Shown: positions 43,351 to 53,232, counted from the first letter of the stretch. The stretch is 64,000 bases of DNA from JBFFMO01 sp041390025 (GCA_041390025.1 JAWKQR010000027.1:1-64000), one strand, 5' to 3'. The notes: generated by a model from the sequence alone, not told the origin. Program-made: numbers and translations.

Positions 43351-44517
43351 TCAGACGCGCTCGAACAGAGCCGCTGCGCCCATTCCACCACCGATGCACA
43401 TGCTGACGATGCCGTAACGGCCGCCGGTCTTTTCCAGCGAGCGCAACAGCGTTCCGGTCATGCGCGTGCCGCTGACGCCCAGTGGGTGGCCGAGCGGCAA
43501 TCGCACCGCCGTGATGTTGATCTTGGCGGGGTCGATGCCGAGCTCGTCGCGGCAGTATTTCGCCTGCGAAGCGAACGCTTCGTTGATCTCGAACAAGTCG
43601 ATGTCGGCCACGGTCAGCCCGGTCTTCTCCAACAACTTGCGGATCGCAGGAACCGGACCGATGCCCATGATCCTGGCGGGACGCCAGCGACCTGGAACGG
43701 TCCGCAGTAACCAAGGGTTTCAGACCGAGCCTGTCAGCTTCCTTGACATAATCACGACCGCAGCAGCGCCGTCCGTCAACGGAGACGCGTTACCCGCAGT
43801 GATGGTGCCTTTGGGGTTGAAGACGGACGAAGCTTGTTGAGCGACCTCGGATGTTGGAGTCGGGTCGAGACCATCATCCTTGTTCGCGACCACGTCGTGC
43901 CAGTTGCCCTCAGCATCGATGATGCGTGTGTTCATCGGTGCACTTCACCCGCCAAGAAGTTCGACTCCTGTGCTGCGACAGGCGCTTTCAGGTGATTCCA
44001 AGGCAAATGCGTCTTGGTCCGCGCGTGATACGTTGAACTTCGCCGCCACGTTTTCGGCCGTCGTGCCCATCGGGGTGTAGACCTCGGGAACCGACGCCAT
44101 GACCTCGGGGCCCGCCGAAAACTTGTTGCCGCTCATCGGCACCATCGACATCGACTCCGTGCCACCGGCGATGCCGATGTCGATCTGACCAAGCATGATG
44201 CGCTCGGCGATGATCGACACGGTCTGCACACCCGACGAACAGAAACGATTGATGGTCTGCGCAGGCACGGTGTCGGGGAATCCCGCCAACAACGTCGCCA
44301 CGCGTGCCACGTTCATGCCCTGCTCGCCTTCTGGCATCGCACAGCCCATCGCAACGTCCTCGACCAACGATGGGTCAAGGTTGCCGGCGCGAACCGCGGC
44401 TTCTTTGATGACGTGAGCCGCCATGACGTCGGGGCGAGTGTCTTTCAACATGCCCTTGTGTGCGCGCGTAAACGGGGTACGCGCATACGAAACGACCACT
44501 GCTTCTTTGGTTTCCAT
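43351..44517 (-). pseudogene. fadA: acetyl-CoA acyltransferase (thiolase), several frameshifts
   Basis: The pieces assemble to a complete thiolase of about 390 residues. N-terminal frame (44517 to about 43993): V-V-S-Y-A-R-T-P-F and the acyl-enzyme Cys in N-R-F-C-S-S-G (Cys93), then G-G-T-E-S-M-S. A middle frame gives V-A-A-Q-E-S-N-F; another gives T-R-I-I-D-A-E-G-N-W and D-G-A-A-A-V-V. The last frame (from about 43670) has M-G-I-G-P-V-P-A, N-E-A-F-A-S-Q-A, H-P-L-G-V-S-G (His) and C-I-G-G-G-M-G-A (second catalytic Cys). Breaks are near 43993, 43936, 43727, 43703 and 43675, and all look like single-base changes. It catalyses the last step of beta-oxidation with FadN encoded upstream. Confidence 0.85.
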
Positions 44518-44574
44518 GTGTATCTCCTCAGGCCTATGACGGCCCTACAAGCAAAAGGTTTCGAATGCCACGAC

Positions 44575-46955
44575 TCAGTTACGCAGCGGCTTGTTGTTCA
44601 TGAGCATGTATTCCATGCGTGCCTGCGACTTTTCTTCGCCACACACAGCGACAAGAAGGCCTCGCGCCTCGGCGGGTCCAAAATGTGCTGCTCGGTGACC
44701 AACACGTTGGGTGTCGTGTCGCCGCCCGTCAGCACGCGACCAAGCGTCGCGCCCACATGACGGTCGTAAGCCGAGACCTGGTTGTTGCTCTCCATGCTCA
44801 TCAACATGGTGTCGATCGTGGCCGCGCCATCGGCGCCGGGAAGTCGGAACTTCATCGGACGTGGTGGAACGAAACCAGCGCGAGCCATGCCCAACGCGCG
44901 CTGCTTGGCGCGGTAGAGCAAGTGATCGCGGTTGATCGTGACGATGTCGGTGTCGCTGAGGAAGCCCAATTCACGGGCTTCTTCGGCGCTCGTGGCGACC
45001 TTCGCCATGCCGATCGCCATGAAGACGTTCTGCAGGATCGACAGCGGCGCGACGTCCTTGTTGGTGGCCTGTCGACCGTAGTGGTTACGCAGCAACTGCA
45101 GCGTTCCCGTACCGCCAGGAATCAAGCCCACACCGACCTCGACGAGGCCCATGTAAAGCTCGCCAGCGGCTTGGATCGCGTTGGCGCCCATGGTGACTTC
45201 GGCACCGCCGCCAAGCGTCAAGCCCGTAGGCGCTGCGACGACCGGCTTCGAGCTGAAGCGCATGCGCTGGTTGGCTTGCTGGAAGCGCTCGATCATCATG
45301 TTGATGTCGTCCCAGTTGCCGCCACGGGCGTTCATCAGCACCAACATCAAGTTGGCACCGGCCGAGAAGTTGTCCGAGCCATTGCCAATGACAAGGCCTT
45401 CCCAGTTGGCTTCCACTTCGTCGATCGACTGGTGCATCATGTTGATGATGTCGTCGTCGATGGCGTTCATCTTGGTGTGGAACTCAAGCAGAGCCACGCC
45501 GTCGCCGATGTCGTGCAACGTCGCGCCCATGTTTCCAAAGATCTTGGTGCCTTCGCGCTTCTTGAGGATCTCGATCGAGATCTCGCGCTCGTCCTGGGCC
45601 ATCGGCTTGTAACCGTTGGTCGACGGATCGAAGTACAACGGCGTTGGGCCGTCCCATGCGTAGAACGACGTGTGGCCAGCGGCGACCATCTTGTCGACCC
45701 ATGCTGGCACCGCCAAGCCGGCTTCCTTCATCGCGTTGTAGCCCCATTCGACGCCGATCGCGTCCCAGGTCTGGAACGGACCGAGGTCCCAGTTGAAGCC
45801 CCAGCGCATGCCCTTGTCGATGTTGACGATGTCGTCAGCGATCTCACCAAGGCGACGCGCCGAGTAGGACAACGAGCGCAGAGTCACCTCGCGCGCGAAC
45901 TCGGCAGCCTTGTCGGTGCCGTTGACGACCACGCCCTTGACGCGCGCTGCAGCGTCGCCGCGCACGTTCAAGCTGTCGTAGCTGAACTCGGATTTCGATG
46001 TGTACTCAAGCGTTTCAAGGTTGAGCGACAAGATCTCCTTGCCCTCTTTCTTGTAGAAGCCTTGTTTGGCCTTCGAGCCGGTCCAACCGCGCTCGACCAG
46101 CGTCTTCATGTACGACGGCACTTCGAACACCGAACGCTCTTCGTCTTCGGTCAGCGTGTCGTAGCAGTTCTTGGCGACGTGAACGAACGTGTCCAAACCG
46201 ACAACGTCTGCCGTGCGGAAAACAGCCGATTTTGGACGTCCCATCGGCTTTGCGAAGATAGCGTCGACTTCTTCGACCGTCAGGCCGTACTTCGGCATCG
46301 TGTGCATGATGGTCATCATACCGTGCACGCCGATACGGTTGGCGATGAAGTTCGTTGTGTCCTTGCCAAACACGATGCCCTTTCCGAGCACGTCACGACC
46401 AAACGACACCATGGTCTCCATGACGGCGGGATCGGTCTGTTCGGCAGGCACGAGCTCAAGCAGCTTCATGTAACGCACAGGGTTGAAGAAGTGCGTCACG
46501 AGGAAACGCTTCTTAAACGCCTCCGAGCGGCCCTCCAACATGCCCTTGATCGACAGACCCGAGGTGTTTGACGCGATGATCGCTTCGGGGTTGGCGTGCT
46601 TTTCGATCTTGTCGAAGGTCGCCGTCTTGATCGCCATCGTCTCGGGCACGGCCTCGACGATCCAATCGACGTCGGCCAACCAATCGAGATGGTCTTCCAC
46701 GTTTCCAGGCGTGATCAGGTCGAGGTCCAAAGTCGAGTAAATCAGGGATGGTTTGTCTTTTTTCATCCGCTCGATCGCACCCGCCGCAAACTTGTTGCGG
46801 AAGGCCGGATCGTTGATGTCGTCGCCCTCGCCGGGTTTGGGCACGATGTCCAGAAGAACCACCGGGATGCGGGCATTCGCCAAATGTGCTGCGATGCCTC
46901 GTCCCATTACTCCGCCGCCAATGACGGCAGCTTTACGAATCGTTTTAGTTGCCAT
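44575..46955 (-). CDS. fadN: 3-hydroxyacyl-CoA dehydrogenase / enoyl-CoA hydratase (FadN type)
   Basis: About 793 residues in the FadN order: dehydrogenase first, hydratase last. NAD site G-G-G-V-M-G-R-G-I-A at residue 13; dehydrogenase His in V-T-H-F-F-N-P-V. The hydratase/crotonase part (about 480-720) has S-D-N-F-S-A-G-A-N-L and L-G-G-G-A-E. The open frame ends at 44598 with an abnormal tail. Deleting two bases near 44640 gives A-R-M-E-Y-M-L-M-N-N-K and a stop at 44575, the expected family ending. It catalyses two successive beta-oxidation steps on acyl-CoA in the cytoplasm, upstream of fadA. Confidence 0.9.
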
Positions 46956-47055
46956 GGAATCCTCGTCTCTTCTGAGGGATTGAGGTGAAAGACCTGTGAA
47001 GGATGCTCAACTTTTCGATGCGTTTCGTACCCTACCGACGCATCGTTTGGAAGAG

Positions 47056-47073
47056 TGAATGAACGTTCATTTA
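47056..47073. promoter_or_regulatory. palindromic operator, TetR/FadR-like
   Basis: TGAATGAACGTTCATTTA: the inner 14 bases (47058-47071) are a perfect palindrome and the outer pair also matches. It lies in the divergent gap, 101 bases before the fadN start and 94 before bolA. The form is close to the Bacillus FadR operator type (TGAATGA, short spacer, TCATTCA), which controls fadN-fadA-fadE there. No regulator gene is in the window. Confidence 0.6.
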
Positions 47074-47166
47074 GCGCGCACCCCTTGAAAATATGGCGGC
47101 GCGCTTTTATTTCATCTGCGTTGTGCGATTTGTGCGCTATGCCTTCTTTTTTGCCCGGAGCGACCG

Positions 47167-47417
47167 ATGGAGCCTTCCACACTCGAAACCATGATCAAGG
47201 CGTCGATCCCCGACGCGATCGTGCAAGTGACCGATCTCACAGGGACACGTGACCATTACGCGGTTGTCGTGATCTCGGCGCAGTTTGCGGGGAAACTCCT
47301 CTTAAGCAGCACCGCCTTGTCAACGCCGCGCTCGCCGAACCTTTGGCGACCGGTGAGCTGCACGCCCTGCAGCTGGCCACGTACACGCCCGAGCAATGGT
47401 CCAAGCTAAACTCGTGA
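47167..47417 (+). pseudogene. bolA: BolA family protein, one frameshift
   Basis: The first frame has I-P-D-A-I-V-Q-V-T-D-L-T-G-T and H-Y-A-V-V-V-I-S-A-Q-F-A-G-K, the BolA fold with its conserved D-H-Y. After about 47304 the conserved remainder (H-R-L-V-N-A-A-L, G-E-L-H-A-L-Q-L, T-Y-T-P-E-Q-W) continues in another frame to a stop at 47417. Adding one base gives 83 residues, the usual BolA length. BolA-like proteins partner with CGFS glutaredoxins in iron-sulphur handling, and such a gene follows 51 bases downstream. G-G-A-G precedes the ATG. Confidence 0.85.
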
Positions 47418-47468
47418 AATGAATGATCGACGTCGCGCGTTTGCCGTCGTCTCACCCGGAGTCTCAAC

Positions 47469-47864
<396 letters not shown>

Positions 47865-47897
47865 ACAGGCAAACAGACCGATGGAATCGATAACACC

Positions 47898-47926
47898 TTG
47901 ACATCGGCCGTTCCCACACCTAATCT
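47898..47926 (+). promoter_or_regulatory. strong sigma70 promoter of the rpsP operon
   Basis: Perfect -35 TTGACA, a 17-base spacer and -10 TAATCT (4 of 6). Transcription would start near 47933, leaving a leader of about 90 bases before rpsP, with a GC hairpin (GCGGG, CCCGC) and an inverted repeat. Confidence 0.75.
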
Positions 47927-48002
47927 CGCACCTTCTGGCGGGCCTGCCCGCTATGTGTGTGTTTAACCGGCAAGTTTTCGCGTGTTTCTGCGCGCATTTG
48001 AC

Positions 48003-48015
48003 CGTTCATTGAACG
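48003..48015 (+). promoter_or_regulatory. inverted repeat in the rpsP leader
   Basis: CGTTCA and TGAACG flank one T, ending ten bases before the rpsP ATG, where the ribosome site should be. It could be a protein-binding site; a one-base loop is too short for a simple RNA hairpin. It shares the TGAAC/GTTCA halves of the palindrome at 47056. Confidence 0.35.
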
Positions 48016-48024
48016 AGACAGAGT

Positions 48025-48513
48025 ATGACCGTACGACTTCGACTTCAGCGTCATGGCGCCAAGAAGCGCCCCTTCTACCGTATCGTGGCCGCAGACAAGC
48101 GCTCCAAGCGTGATGGCCGTTTCATTGAGCAGCTCGGCACGTTCGATCCGCTGCAAGAGCCCCCAGCCATCCGTTTGAACACGGAGCGCGCCAACTACTG
48201 GTTGGGAACCGGAGCTTCGCCTAGCGAAACTGTCGCTTCTCTTCTGAAGAAGGTTGCAGACGGCCAAGGCGTTGACCTTGCAAAAGAGAACGCCGACCGT
48301 CAGGCCGCTGCAGCACGTCGGGCCGAAAAGGCTCAGGCACTCGCCAAGCGTCGTGCCGATGCGATCAAGGCTCACGAAGACGCGAGCAAAGCCGAAGAAG
48401 CAGCCAAGGCTGCAGCAAAGGCCGCTCCTGTCGAGGCTCCTGCTGAAGAAGCAGCCCCCGCTGAAGAAGCTCCTGCAGCTGAAGCAGCAGCTGACGACAC
48501 GGCTGAAGCATGA
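48025..48513 (+). CDS. rpsP: 30S ribosomal protein S16 with Ala/Glu-rich extension
   Basis: 162 residues. The S16 core (1-80) begins M-T-V-R-L-R-L-Q-R-H-G and has R-P-F-Y-R-I-V-A-A-D and G-R-F-I-E-Q-L-G-T-F-D-P. It ends in W-L-G-T-G-A-S-P-S-E-T-V. An 80-residue Ala/Lys/Glu tail follows, longer than the usual 80-90-residue protein; such tails occur in some phyla. It overlaps khpA by four bases (ATGA) and leads the operon behind the promoter at 47898. Confidence 0.97.
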   Translation: MTVRLRLQRHGAKKRPFYRIVAADKRSKRDGRFIEQLGTFDPLQEPPAIRLNTERANYWLGTGASPSETVASLLKKVADGQGVDLAKENADRQAAAARRAEKAQALAKRRADAIKAHEDASKAEEAAKAAAKAAPVEAPAEEAAPAEEAPAAEAAADDTAEA

Positions 48514-48779
48514 GTGCCGACATGCTGACCAACGAAGAAGCAACGCAAGCCTATGAAGGGCTTGTACACCACTTGGTGAAGCCACTTTTGGGCGACACCG
48601 AGTACACGTTGCGATCGAAAGTCAACGGCGGCGAATTGGCGATTTTGCTCGACGCACCTCCCGCTGCACGCGGTCGTGTGATCGGTCGGGGTGGACGCAT
48701 CGCGCGCTCACTTCGAACGATTGTCGAAGCTGCCAACATCTCTTCTCCTCTTCGAGTGTCCTTCGACATCGTCGACTGA
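48510..48779 (+). CDS. khpA: KH-domain RNA-binding protein KhpA
   Basis: 89 residues with a single type II KH domain. The RNA-binding GxxG loop is I-G-R-G-G-R-I-A-R, followed by L-R-T-I-V-E-A-A. It has the usual place between rpsP and rimM. It is thought to act with KhpB in RNA binding and cell-size control in Gram-positives; the role here is inferred. Confidence 0.95.
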   Translation: MSADMLTNEEATQAYEGLVHHLVKPLLGDTEYTLRSKVNGGELAILLDAPPAARGRVIGRGGRIARSLRTIVEAANISSPLRVSFDIVD

Positions 48780-48783
48780 CCCG

Positions 48784-49329
48784 ATGAGTTCCCACGTTAC
48801 GTACGGGAAATTCGGTCGCGCCCATGGAAACAAGGGCGAGATTCGTCTTTGGCCTTTCAACGCCGACACCGACGGGCTCAAGCCCGGCGTGGTGGTGCGT
48901 TGTCAAACGCCCGAGGGTCCTCGCGATCTGACGATCCGTGCTTGCCGGAACACGGACAAGTGCCTGCTCGTCACGCTCGAAGGGCTTCGGTTCCGTGATC
49001 AGCTCGATCCGCTGACCAACCTCGAGGTCTTGGTGCCTCGCGACGCCTTGCCCCAAACCGACGATGACGAGTTCTACCACGCCGATCTCGAAGGCTTAGA
49101 GGTCTTTGTGATGCGTGACGGGGCGCGCGAGTCAATCGGCCGCGTGTCTGGCTTCTTGGATCTACCCTCCGCCCACGATGTGATGGCCGTTGAAGGCCCG
49201 CGTATCGACGGACGCCTGCTGGTGATGTGGCGCAAGGATGTCGTGTTGTCGGTCAGTCTGACTGATGGGATCGAGGTCGCAGACCTGTCGCAATGGGCCC
49301 CCGAGGACTTCGAGCTCAAACCGGTATGA
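48784..49329 (+). CDS. rimM: ribosome maturation factor RimM
   Basis: 181 residues from the ATG at 48784; a longer in-frame reading runs into khpA. N-terminal beta-barrel with Y-G-K-F-G-R-A-H-G-N-K-G-E-I-R, then the PRC-like barrel with L-E-G-L-E-V-F-V and I-G-R-V-S-G-F. It assists 30S head assembly around S19 in the cytoplasm. Its stop overlaps the trmD ATG by four bases. Confidence 0.95.
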   Translation: MSSHVTYGKFGRAHGNKGEIRLWPFNADTDGLKPGVVVRCQTPEGPRDLTIRACRNTDKCLLVTLEGLRFRDQLDPLTNLEVLVPRDALPQTDDDEFYHADLEGLEVFVMRDGARESIGRVSGFLDLPSAHDVMAVEGPRIDGRLLVMWRKDVVLSVSLTDGIEVADLSQWAPEDFELKPV

Positions 49330-50018
49330 CCTTCCGAGTCGACATCCTGACGCTTTTTCCAAGCTTCTTCGCGTCACCCTTTTCCGAATCGATCATGAAG
49401 CGCGCGGCCGAGGCCGAGCTCGCGGAGTTTGTGTGCACGGACATCCGTGACTTTTCGACGAACAAACATCGCACGGTCGACGACGTCCCCTATGGCGGCG
49501 GCGCCGGCATGGTGATGAAGGTCGAACCGCTCGTGGGCGCGATGGAACACGTTCACACCCTCAATCCCGGGGCGCCTCGCATCCTGATGACGCCCGCCGG
49601 CGAGCCATTCTCACAAGAGATCGCGTGGGAGCTCGCGCAAGGTCCGGGCATGATCCTGACCTGCGGTCACTACGAAGGCGTCGACGAGCGCTTTCGCGCC
49701 GGGTGGATCGACCGCGAGATCAGCATCGGCGACTATGTCCTGACAGGCGGCGAACCCGCGGCATTGGTCGTGACCGACGCCGTTGTGCGTCTGCTAAAGG
49801 GTGTGGTCGGGAACAACGACTCGCTGCACGACGAGAGCTTTTCGAGCGGCTTGCTCGAATACCCGCATTACACGCGGCCCCGCGAGTTTCAGGGGCTTGA
49901 AGTGCCCGAGGTGCTGCTCAGCGGTCACCACGGCAACGTGGACAAATGGCGGCGAGAACAGGCGTTGAAGCGCACCAAAGAACGTCGCCCCGATCTGCTC
50001 GACGACGATCAGGGCTGA
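49326..50018 (+). CDS. trmD: tRNA (guanine-N1)-methyltransferase TrmD
   Basis: 230 residues: V-D-I-L-T-L-F-P-S-F-F at the start, P-Y-G-G-G-A-G-M-V-M, C-G-H-Y-E-G-V-D-E-R and I-G-D-Y-V-L-T-G-G-E-P-A (SAM trefoil knot), then Y-T-R-P-R-E-F. It makes m1G37 in tRNA. The operon order rpsP-khpA-rimM-trmD is standard, but rplS, the usual next gene, is not here; the next gene is convergent and overlaps the last ten bases. Confidence 0.96.
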   Translation: MTFRVDILTLFPSFFASPFSESIMKRAAEAELAEFVCTDIRDFSTNKHRTVDDVPYGGGAGMVMKVEPLVGAMEHVHTLNPGAPRILMTPAGEPFSQEIAWELAQGPGMILTCGHYEGVDERFRAGWIDREISIGDYVLTGGEPAALVVTDAVVRLLKGVVGNNDSLHDESFSSGLLEYPHYTRPREFQGLEVPEVLLSGHHGNVDKWRREQALKRTKERRPDLLDDDQG

Positions 50019-51679
50019 AACACCCACTGAATGGGCTCTAGCTTCTGCGCCTCGGCAACCTCGACCTTGGCCGAGCCATCGACGTCCAACACGACCCATG
50101 TCTGAGGCTGCGAGTCACCCACATCTTGCGCCTGCGCCGGCGTGCCGTTGATCGACACCGCATGTTGGCCGGGGATGACAAGCGTTAGGCCGCTCATCTT
50201 GCCGTTGACGGTCCAACTGCCATCAGCCTCTCGGACGATCTTCATGGCTTGCGATGACCGGATCTGCCCCATCAACGCGTCGGCAGACAACACCGCGTGC
50301 CACGAAACCTCTTGGTCGAGCTCCAGGTCCGCCAATCGACGTTCGAACTCAGGAGCGATCGTCCACTGGCCCTGCCGTTCGGGCACGATCAGTGAGTGGT
50401 TAAACGCGTCGACGAGCGGATTTCGCGTCGCCACCAGAGGCGTCTGAAACACAATCACCGCGCGGTCGCGGCGCGCTTGGTCGAGATAGGGCTTCGATAG
50501 AATCTGGTCAGTCACGGCTTCGCGCGACCCATCCAACACCGGCGTCGTCCAAACCGTTGGCCAGCCGCCGTCGACCGGCGGTACCGAGGCCACATCGTTG
50601 TGGTAGTTGCCCTCCCACGCCGCACCAGCGCGCAGGTCCACGAGCGTCTTTCGACCTTCCATTGTCTCGCATTGAATCCGGGCCGTCGTCGATTGGTTGT
50701 CGACCGCGAGGTCCACCGTTGTGCCCGCCAGAGCCTGTGACACCGCGCCGACTTCGTCTGCGGCGAGCTGTTCGGCCGACGCCAGGAACGTCCCGCCAAG
50801 CGATGCCCCCACGAGACCACCGTTGCCGTGGCGAGGATCTTCGCTATCCGAATGCCCAAGGGCGAGCGTGCGCACTCGGCGGGCGTAATCCGCTGCATTC
50901 AGCGACGCGCCTTCCTGCGCGATGGCCGACGTGCCGCCGTCGACGAAGATCGGCACGATCGCTGACTGACGGCCATCGGCGAGACGTGCGGCAAAAATCG
51001 CGGGTTCTTCACCGACCGTCAGCATCATCGAGGCTTTTAATCCGGGACCGGGCTCGGGCACACAATCGGCCTCGACGTGCATCGCCGGATCCCACACTAC
51101 AAGGTCGAGCCGCACGCCACTTTCGACCGGCGTGATGCGCATTTGGTCAGCGGTCCACTGCGAAAACACCAGCGTGCGTTGGGCCCCGCGCCACTCCAGC
51201 CAGCGCGGCGCTGCAGGCGGAATCACGACGTCCTTGCCCACAAAGGGCACCACCCGCTGTTGTGCATCAACGTAACGCACGTCACCCGCAGGCAGTTCAA
51301 AACTGAGCAGAATCTCTTCTCCTGCGGCATCGTGAGGCAAGGTAGGCGTCGACCACTCAAACACCAGCTGAGGATTGCCGTTCGAGAACACCCAACGCGC
51401 CGTCGTCTGCATCCCGCGCAGCGCGCCCGTGCGCCGCATCTCGGTCGCCGCTTCGCCGGTCGTCAGCGACCAATCGGTCCACGTTGCGCCTTCGGTCGCG
51501 GGCGTCAGCGCCAACACGTGCTGCGGATCAAGGGGCATCGTGCCCTGCGTGGGATGCACGCGGATGGGATCGCCGCCGGGCCACACTGCCAAGCCGTCCA
51601 CGTGCGGTTTGGCGGGTTCGGTCTTTTTGCAGCCCCACGACGCCGCAACGAGCAACACAATAAAGAGTCGAAAAATCAT
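50009..51679 (-). CDS. large lipoprotein, function unknown
   Basis: 556 residues from the ATG at 51679; an in-frame upstream reading is Cys/Gly-rich and would hide the signal. The lipobox ends S-W-G-C, with C-K-K. The protein is mostly beta with long Trp/Val strands (such as T-T-A-R-W-V-F-S-N; W-L-E-W-R-G-A-Q). A central segment has G-H-S-D-S-E-D-P-R-H-G-N-G-G-L and L-L/V-D-L-R-A-G-A, which may belong to a von Willebrand A-like or Fn3-like fold, but no family was secured. Convergent overlap with trmD. Confidence 0.75.
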   Translation of the reverse strand: MIFRLFIVLLVAASWGCKKTEPAKPHVDGLAVWPGGDPIRVHPTQGTMPLDPQHVLALTPATEGATWTDWSLTTGEAATEMRRTGALRGMQTTARWVFSNGNPQLVFEWSTPTLPHDAAGEEILLSFELPAGDVRYVDAQQRVVPFVGKDVVIPPAAPRWLEWRGAQRTLVFSQWTADQMRITPVESGVRLDLVVWDPAMHVEADCVPEPGPGLKASMMLTVGEEPAIFAARLADGRQSAIVPIFVDGGTSAIAQEGASLNAADYARRVRTLALGHSDSEDPRHGNGGLVGASLGGTFLASAEQLAADEVGAVSQALAGTTVDLAVDNQSTTARIQCETMEGRKTLVDLRAGAAWEGNYHNDVASVPPVDGGWPTVWTTPVLDGSREAVTDQILSKPYLDQARRDRAVIVFQTPLVATRNPLVDAFNHSLIVPERQGQWTIAPEFERRLADLELDQEVSWHAVLSADALMGQIRSSQAMKIVREADGSWTVNGKMSGLTLVIPGQHAVSINGTPAQAQDVGDSQPQTWVVLDVDGSAKVEVAEAQKLEPIQWVFQP

Positions 51680-51786
51680 GCAACCACAATGGACGCACAC
51701 GTCGATCGACGCAAATTCCCCGGCGGTTTCCCCGCGGCCTTGCATGCCGCCACCGCCATCGCCATAATGGCCGCGCTCATGAAATT

Positions 51787-53232
51787 ATGGATGACACGAT
51801 GACCTACAAAACCTCTTGCTCGCCCTGTTTGTCTCTTGCTGCTGCGTGCGGAGACGACGGCAAAACCTCGTCAAACAACACCAACAACACGTCGAACAAC
51901 ACCACCAACAATTCGACAAACAACCAGACGAACAACGAAACGAACAACACGACGACGACGAACAACAGCAACAGCCTGTGCCCCGATGTCGAGGAAACCG
52001 TCGACACCGACGAGGATGGCGTCGGCGACGCATGTGACAACTGCGCGCCGGTGGCCAGCCCCGACCAGGCCGACACCGACGGCGACGGCGTGGGCGATGC
52101 GTGTGACTCGTGCATCCCGGGCGGACCGGGCCGCAGCCAAGTCAACTACCAAGACATCTACTTCACGGCATCGACCGCCAACGACCAAATCTCGATCCGA
52201 GACATCGCGACGGGCGACTTTGATGGCGACGGCTTCAACGACGTTGTGGTTCTGAACTACTTGGAAGAGCGCGCGGTGTTCTTCAAGTCCGTGCCCGAAC
52301 CATCAGGCGACAACGAATACCTGCAGCAGTTCGACACGGCGCAGCCTGGTGTTGGCCCCTCGGCCATCATCGCGTTTGACCTGAACAAAGACGGGTTCTT
52401 CGAGGCCGCTACCGCCAACCTAGGCGACGTCAGCCTCATACGCAACCAGGCGGATGGCAATCGTCGCGACCTCATCCACGACCCATCCACCGACGTGCTC
52501 GATGTGGCGGGTTTGACCGTGAACATTGCCACCGGCGACTTCGACGGCAACGGCGACCCTGACATTGCGGTGTCACAGTTTGGCCCCAATCAGCTCACGA
52601 TCTTCTTCAACACCGGCGGAAACCTGTCGGCTGCGGTGGACTTCCCGCTTGGCACGTTGCGCCCGACCAAGATGGCCGTGGCCAACATCGACAGCCAGAG
52701 CGGCGATGACATCGTGATCTTGGGCGAGGCCAACGACGCGGTCACGCTCGGCACGCTGCGCCCCAACGCCACCTCGACGTCCACACCGATCACGCTCGCC
52801 CCTGAAAACTCCGAACAGATCTACACGTTTGTGGCCACCGGTTCGGTCAATCAGGACGGCATCTACGACGTCGCGTTTCTCGCCGAAAAACGGCTCGACC
52901 AGCAAGGCAGCGACATCTTCCCCGAGTTCGCGGTGCTTAAGAACGACGGTACCGGGACCTTCTTGCCCTACTACAGCGAAGTGGTCGGCGTGGACGCCAC
53001 CACACTGGCGCTCGAAGACCTGTCGGTGGACGGGTACGCCGATGTCGTCATCGGCAAGTACTTCTGGAAGCACAGCTACACCGCGGACACGTACGCCGAA
53101 GGTCGCGTCACCCTTGCGACCAACGTCAATCCAAAGAAGGTCCTCTTCACAAACCTGAACCTTGACGACGCCAAAGAGCTCGTGATCGCGGAATCCCTGA
53201 AATTCCTTGTGCTCACGCCCTCCTGCCCCTGA
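51787..53232 (+). CDS. lipoprotein with Asn/Thr linker, thrombospondin type 3 and FG-GAP-like repeats
   Basis: 481 residues; the ATG at 51799 gives 477 and is as likely. The N-terminus ends in a lipobox-like L-A-A-A-C with C-G-D-D, but its hydrophobic part is short and interrupted (T-S-C-S-P-C-L). A neighbouring frame reads L-L-L-A-L-F-V-S at the same place, so two compensating base changes may hide a normal signal. An N-N-T-T linker (about 30-62) precedes two calcium-binding TSP3 units (D-T-D-E-D-G-V-G-D-A-C-D). VCBS/FG-GAP-type propeller repeats follow (G-D-F-D-G-D-G-F-N-D-V-V; D-F-D-G-N-G-D-P-D-I-A-V). Surface adhesion is likely. Confidence 0.82.
   Translation: MDDTMTYKTSCSPCLSLAAACGDDGKTSSNNTNNTSNNTTNNSTNNQTNNETNNTTTTNNSNSLCPDVEETVDTDEDGVGDACDNCAPVASPDQADTDGDGVGDACDSCIPGGPGRSQVNYQDIYFTASTANDQISIRDIATGDFDGDGFNDVVVLNYLEERAVFFKSVPEPSGDNEYLQQFDTAQPGVGPSAIIAFDLNKDGFFEAATANLGDVSLIRNQADGNRRDLIHDPSTDVLDVAGLTVNIATGDFDGNGDPDIAVSQFGPNQLTIFFNTGGNLSAAVDFPLGTLRPTKMAVANIDSQSGDDIVILGEANDAVTLGTLRPNATSTSTPITLAPENSEQIYTFVATGSVNQDGIYDVAFLAEKRLDQQGSDIFPEFAVLKNDGTGTFLPYYSEVVGVDATTLALEDLSVDGYADVVIGKYFWKHSYTADTYAEGRVTLATNVNPKKVLFTNLNLDDAKELVIAESLKFLVLTPSCP
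51874..51972 (+). repeat. Asn/Thr-coding low-complexity repeat
   Basis: AAC/ACC/ACG-rich codons encode N-N-T-N-N, S-N-N-T-T-N-N and similar, the same style of linker as at 10944 though not an identical copy. Confidence 0.75.

Noticed and set aside
41933..43714. 593-codon minus-strand frame opposite the hybrid kinase
   Set aside because: Antisense to a kinase with all HK and receiver motifs; starts inside the broken fadA gene.
43945..44000. Internal deletion in fadA
   Set aside because: The region between the N-terminal frame and T-R-I-I-D is present in another frame (V-A-A-Q-E-S-N-F), so it is frame-shifted, not deleted.
44619..46571. 650-codon plus-strand frame opposite fadN
   Set aside because: fadN has catalytic motifs along its full length on the minus strand; the antisense frame has biased composition and no motif.
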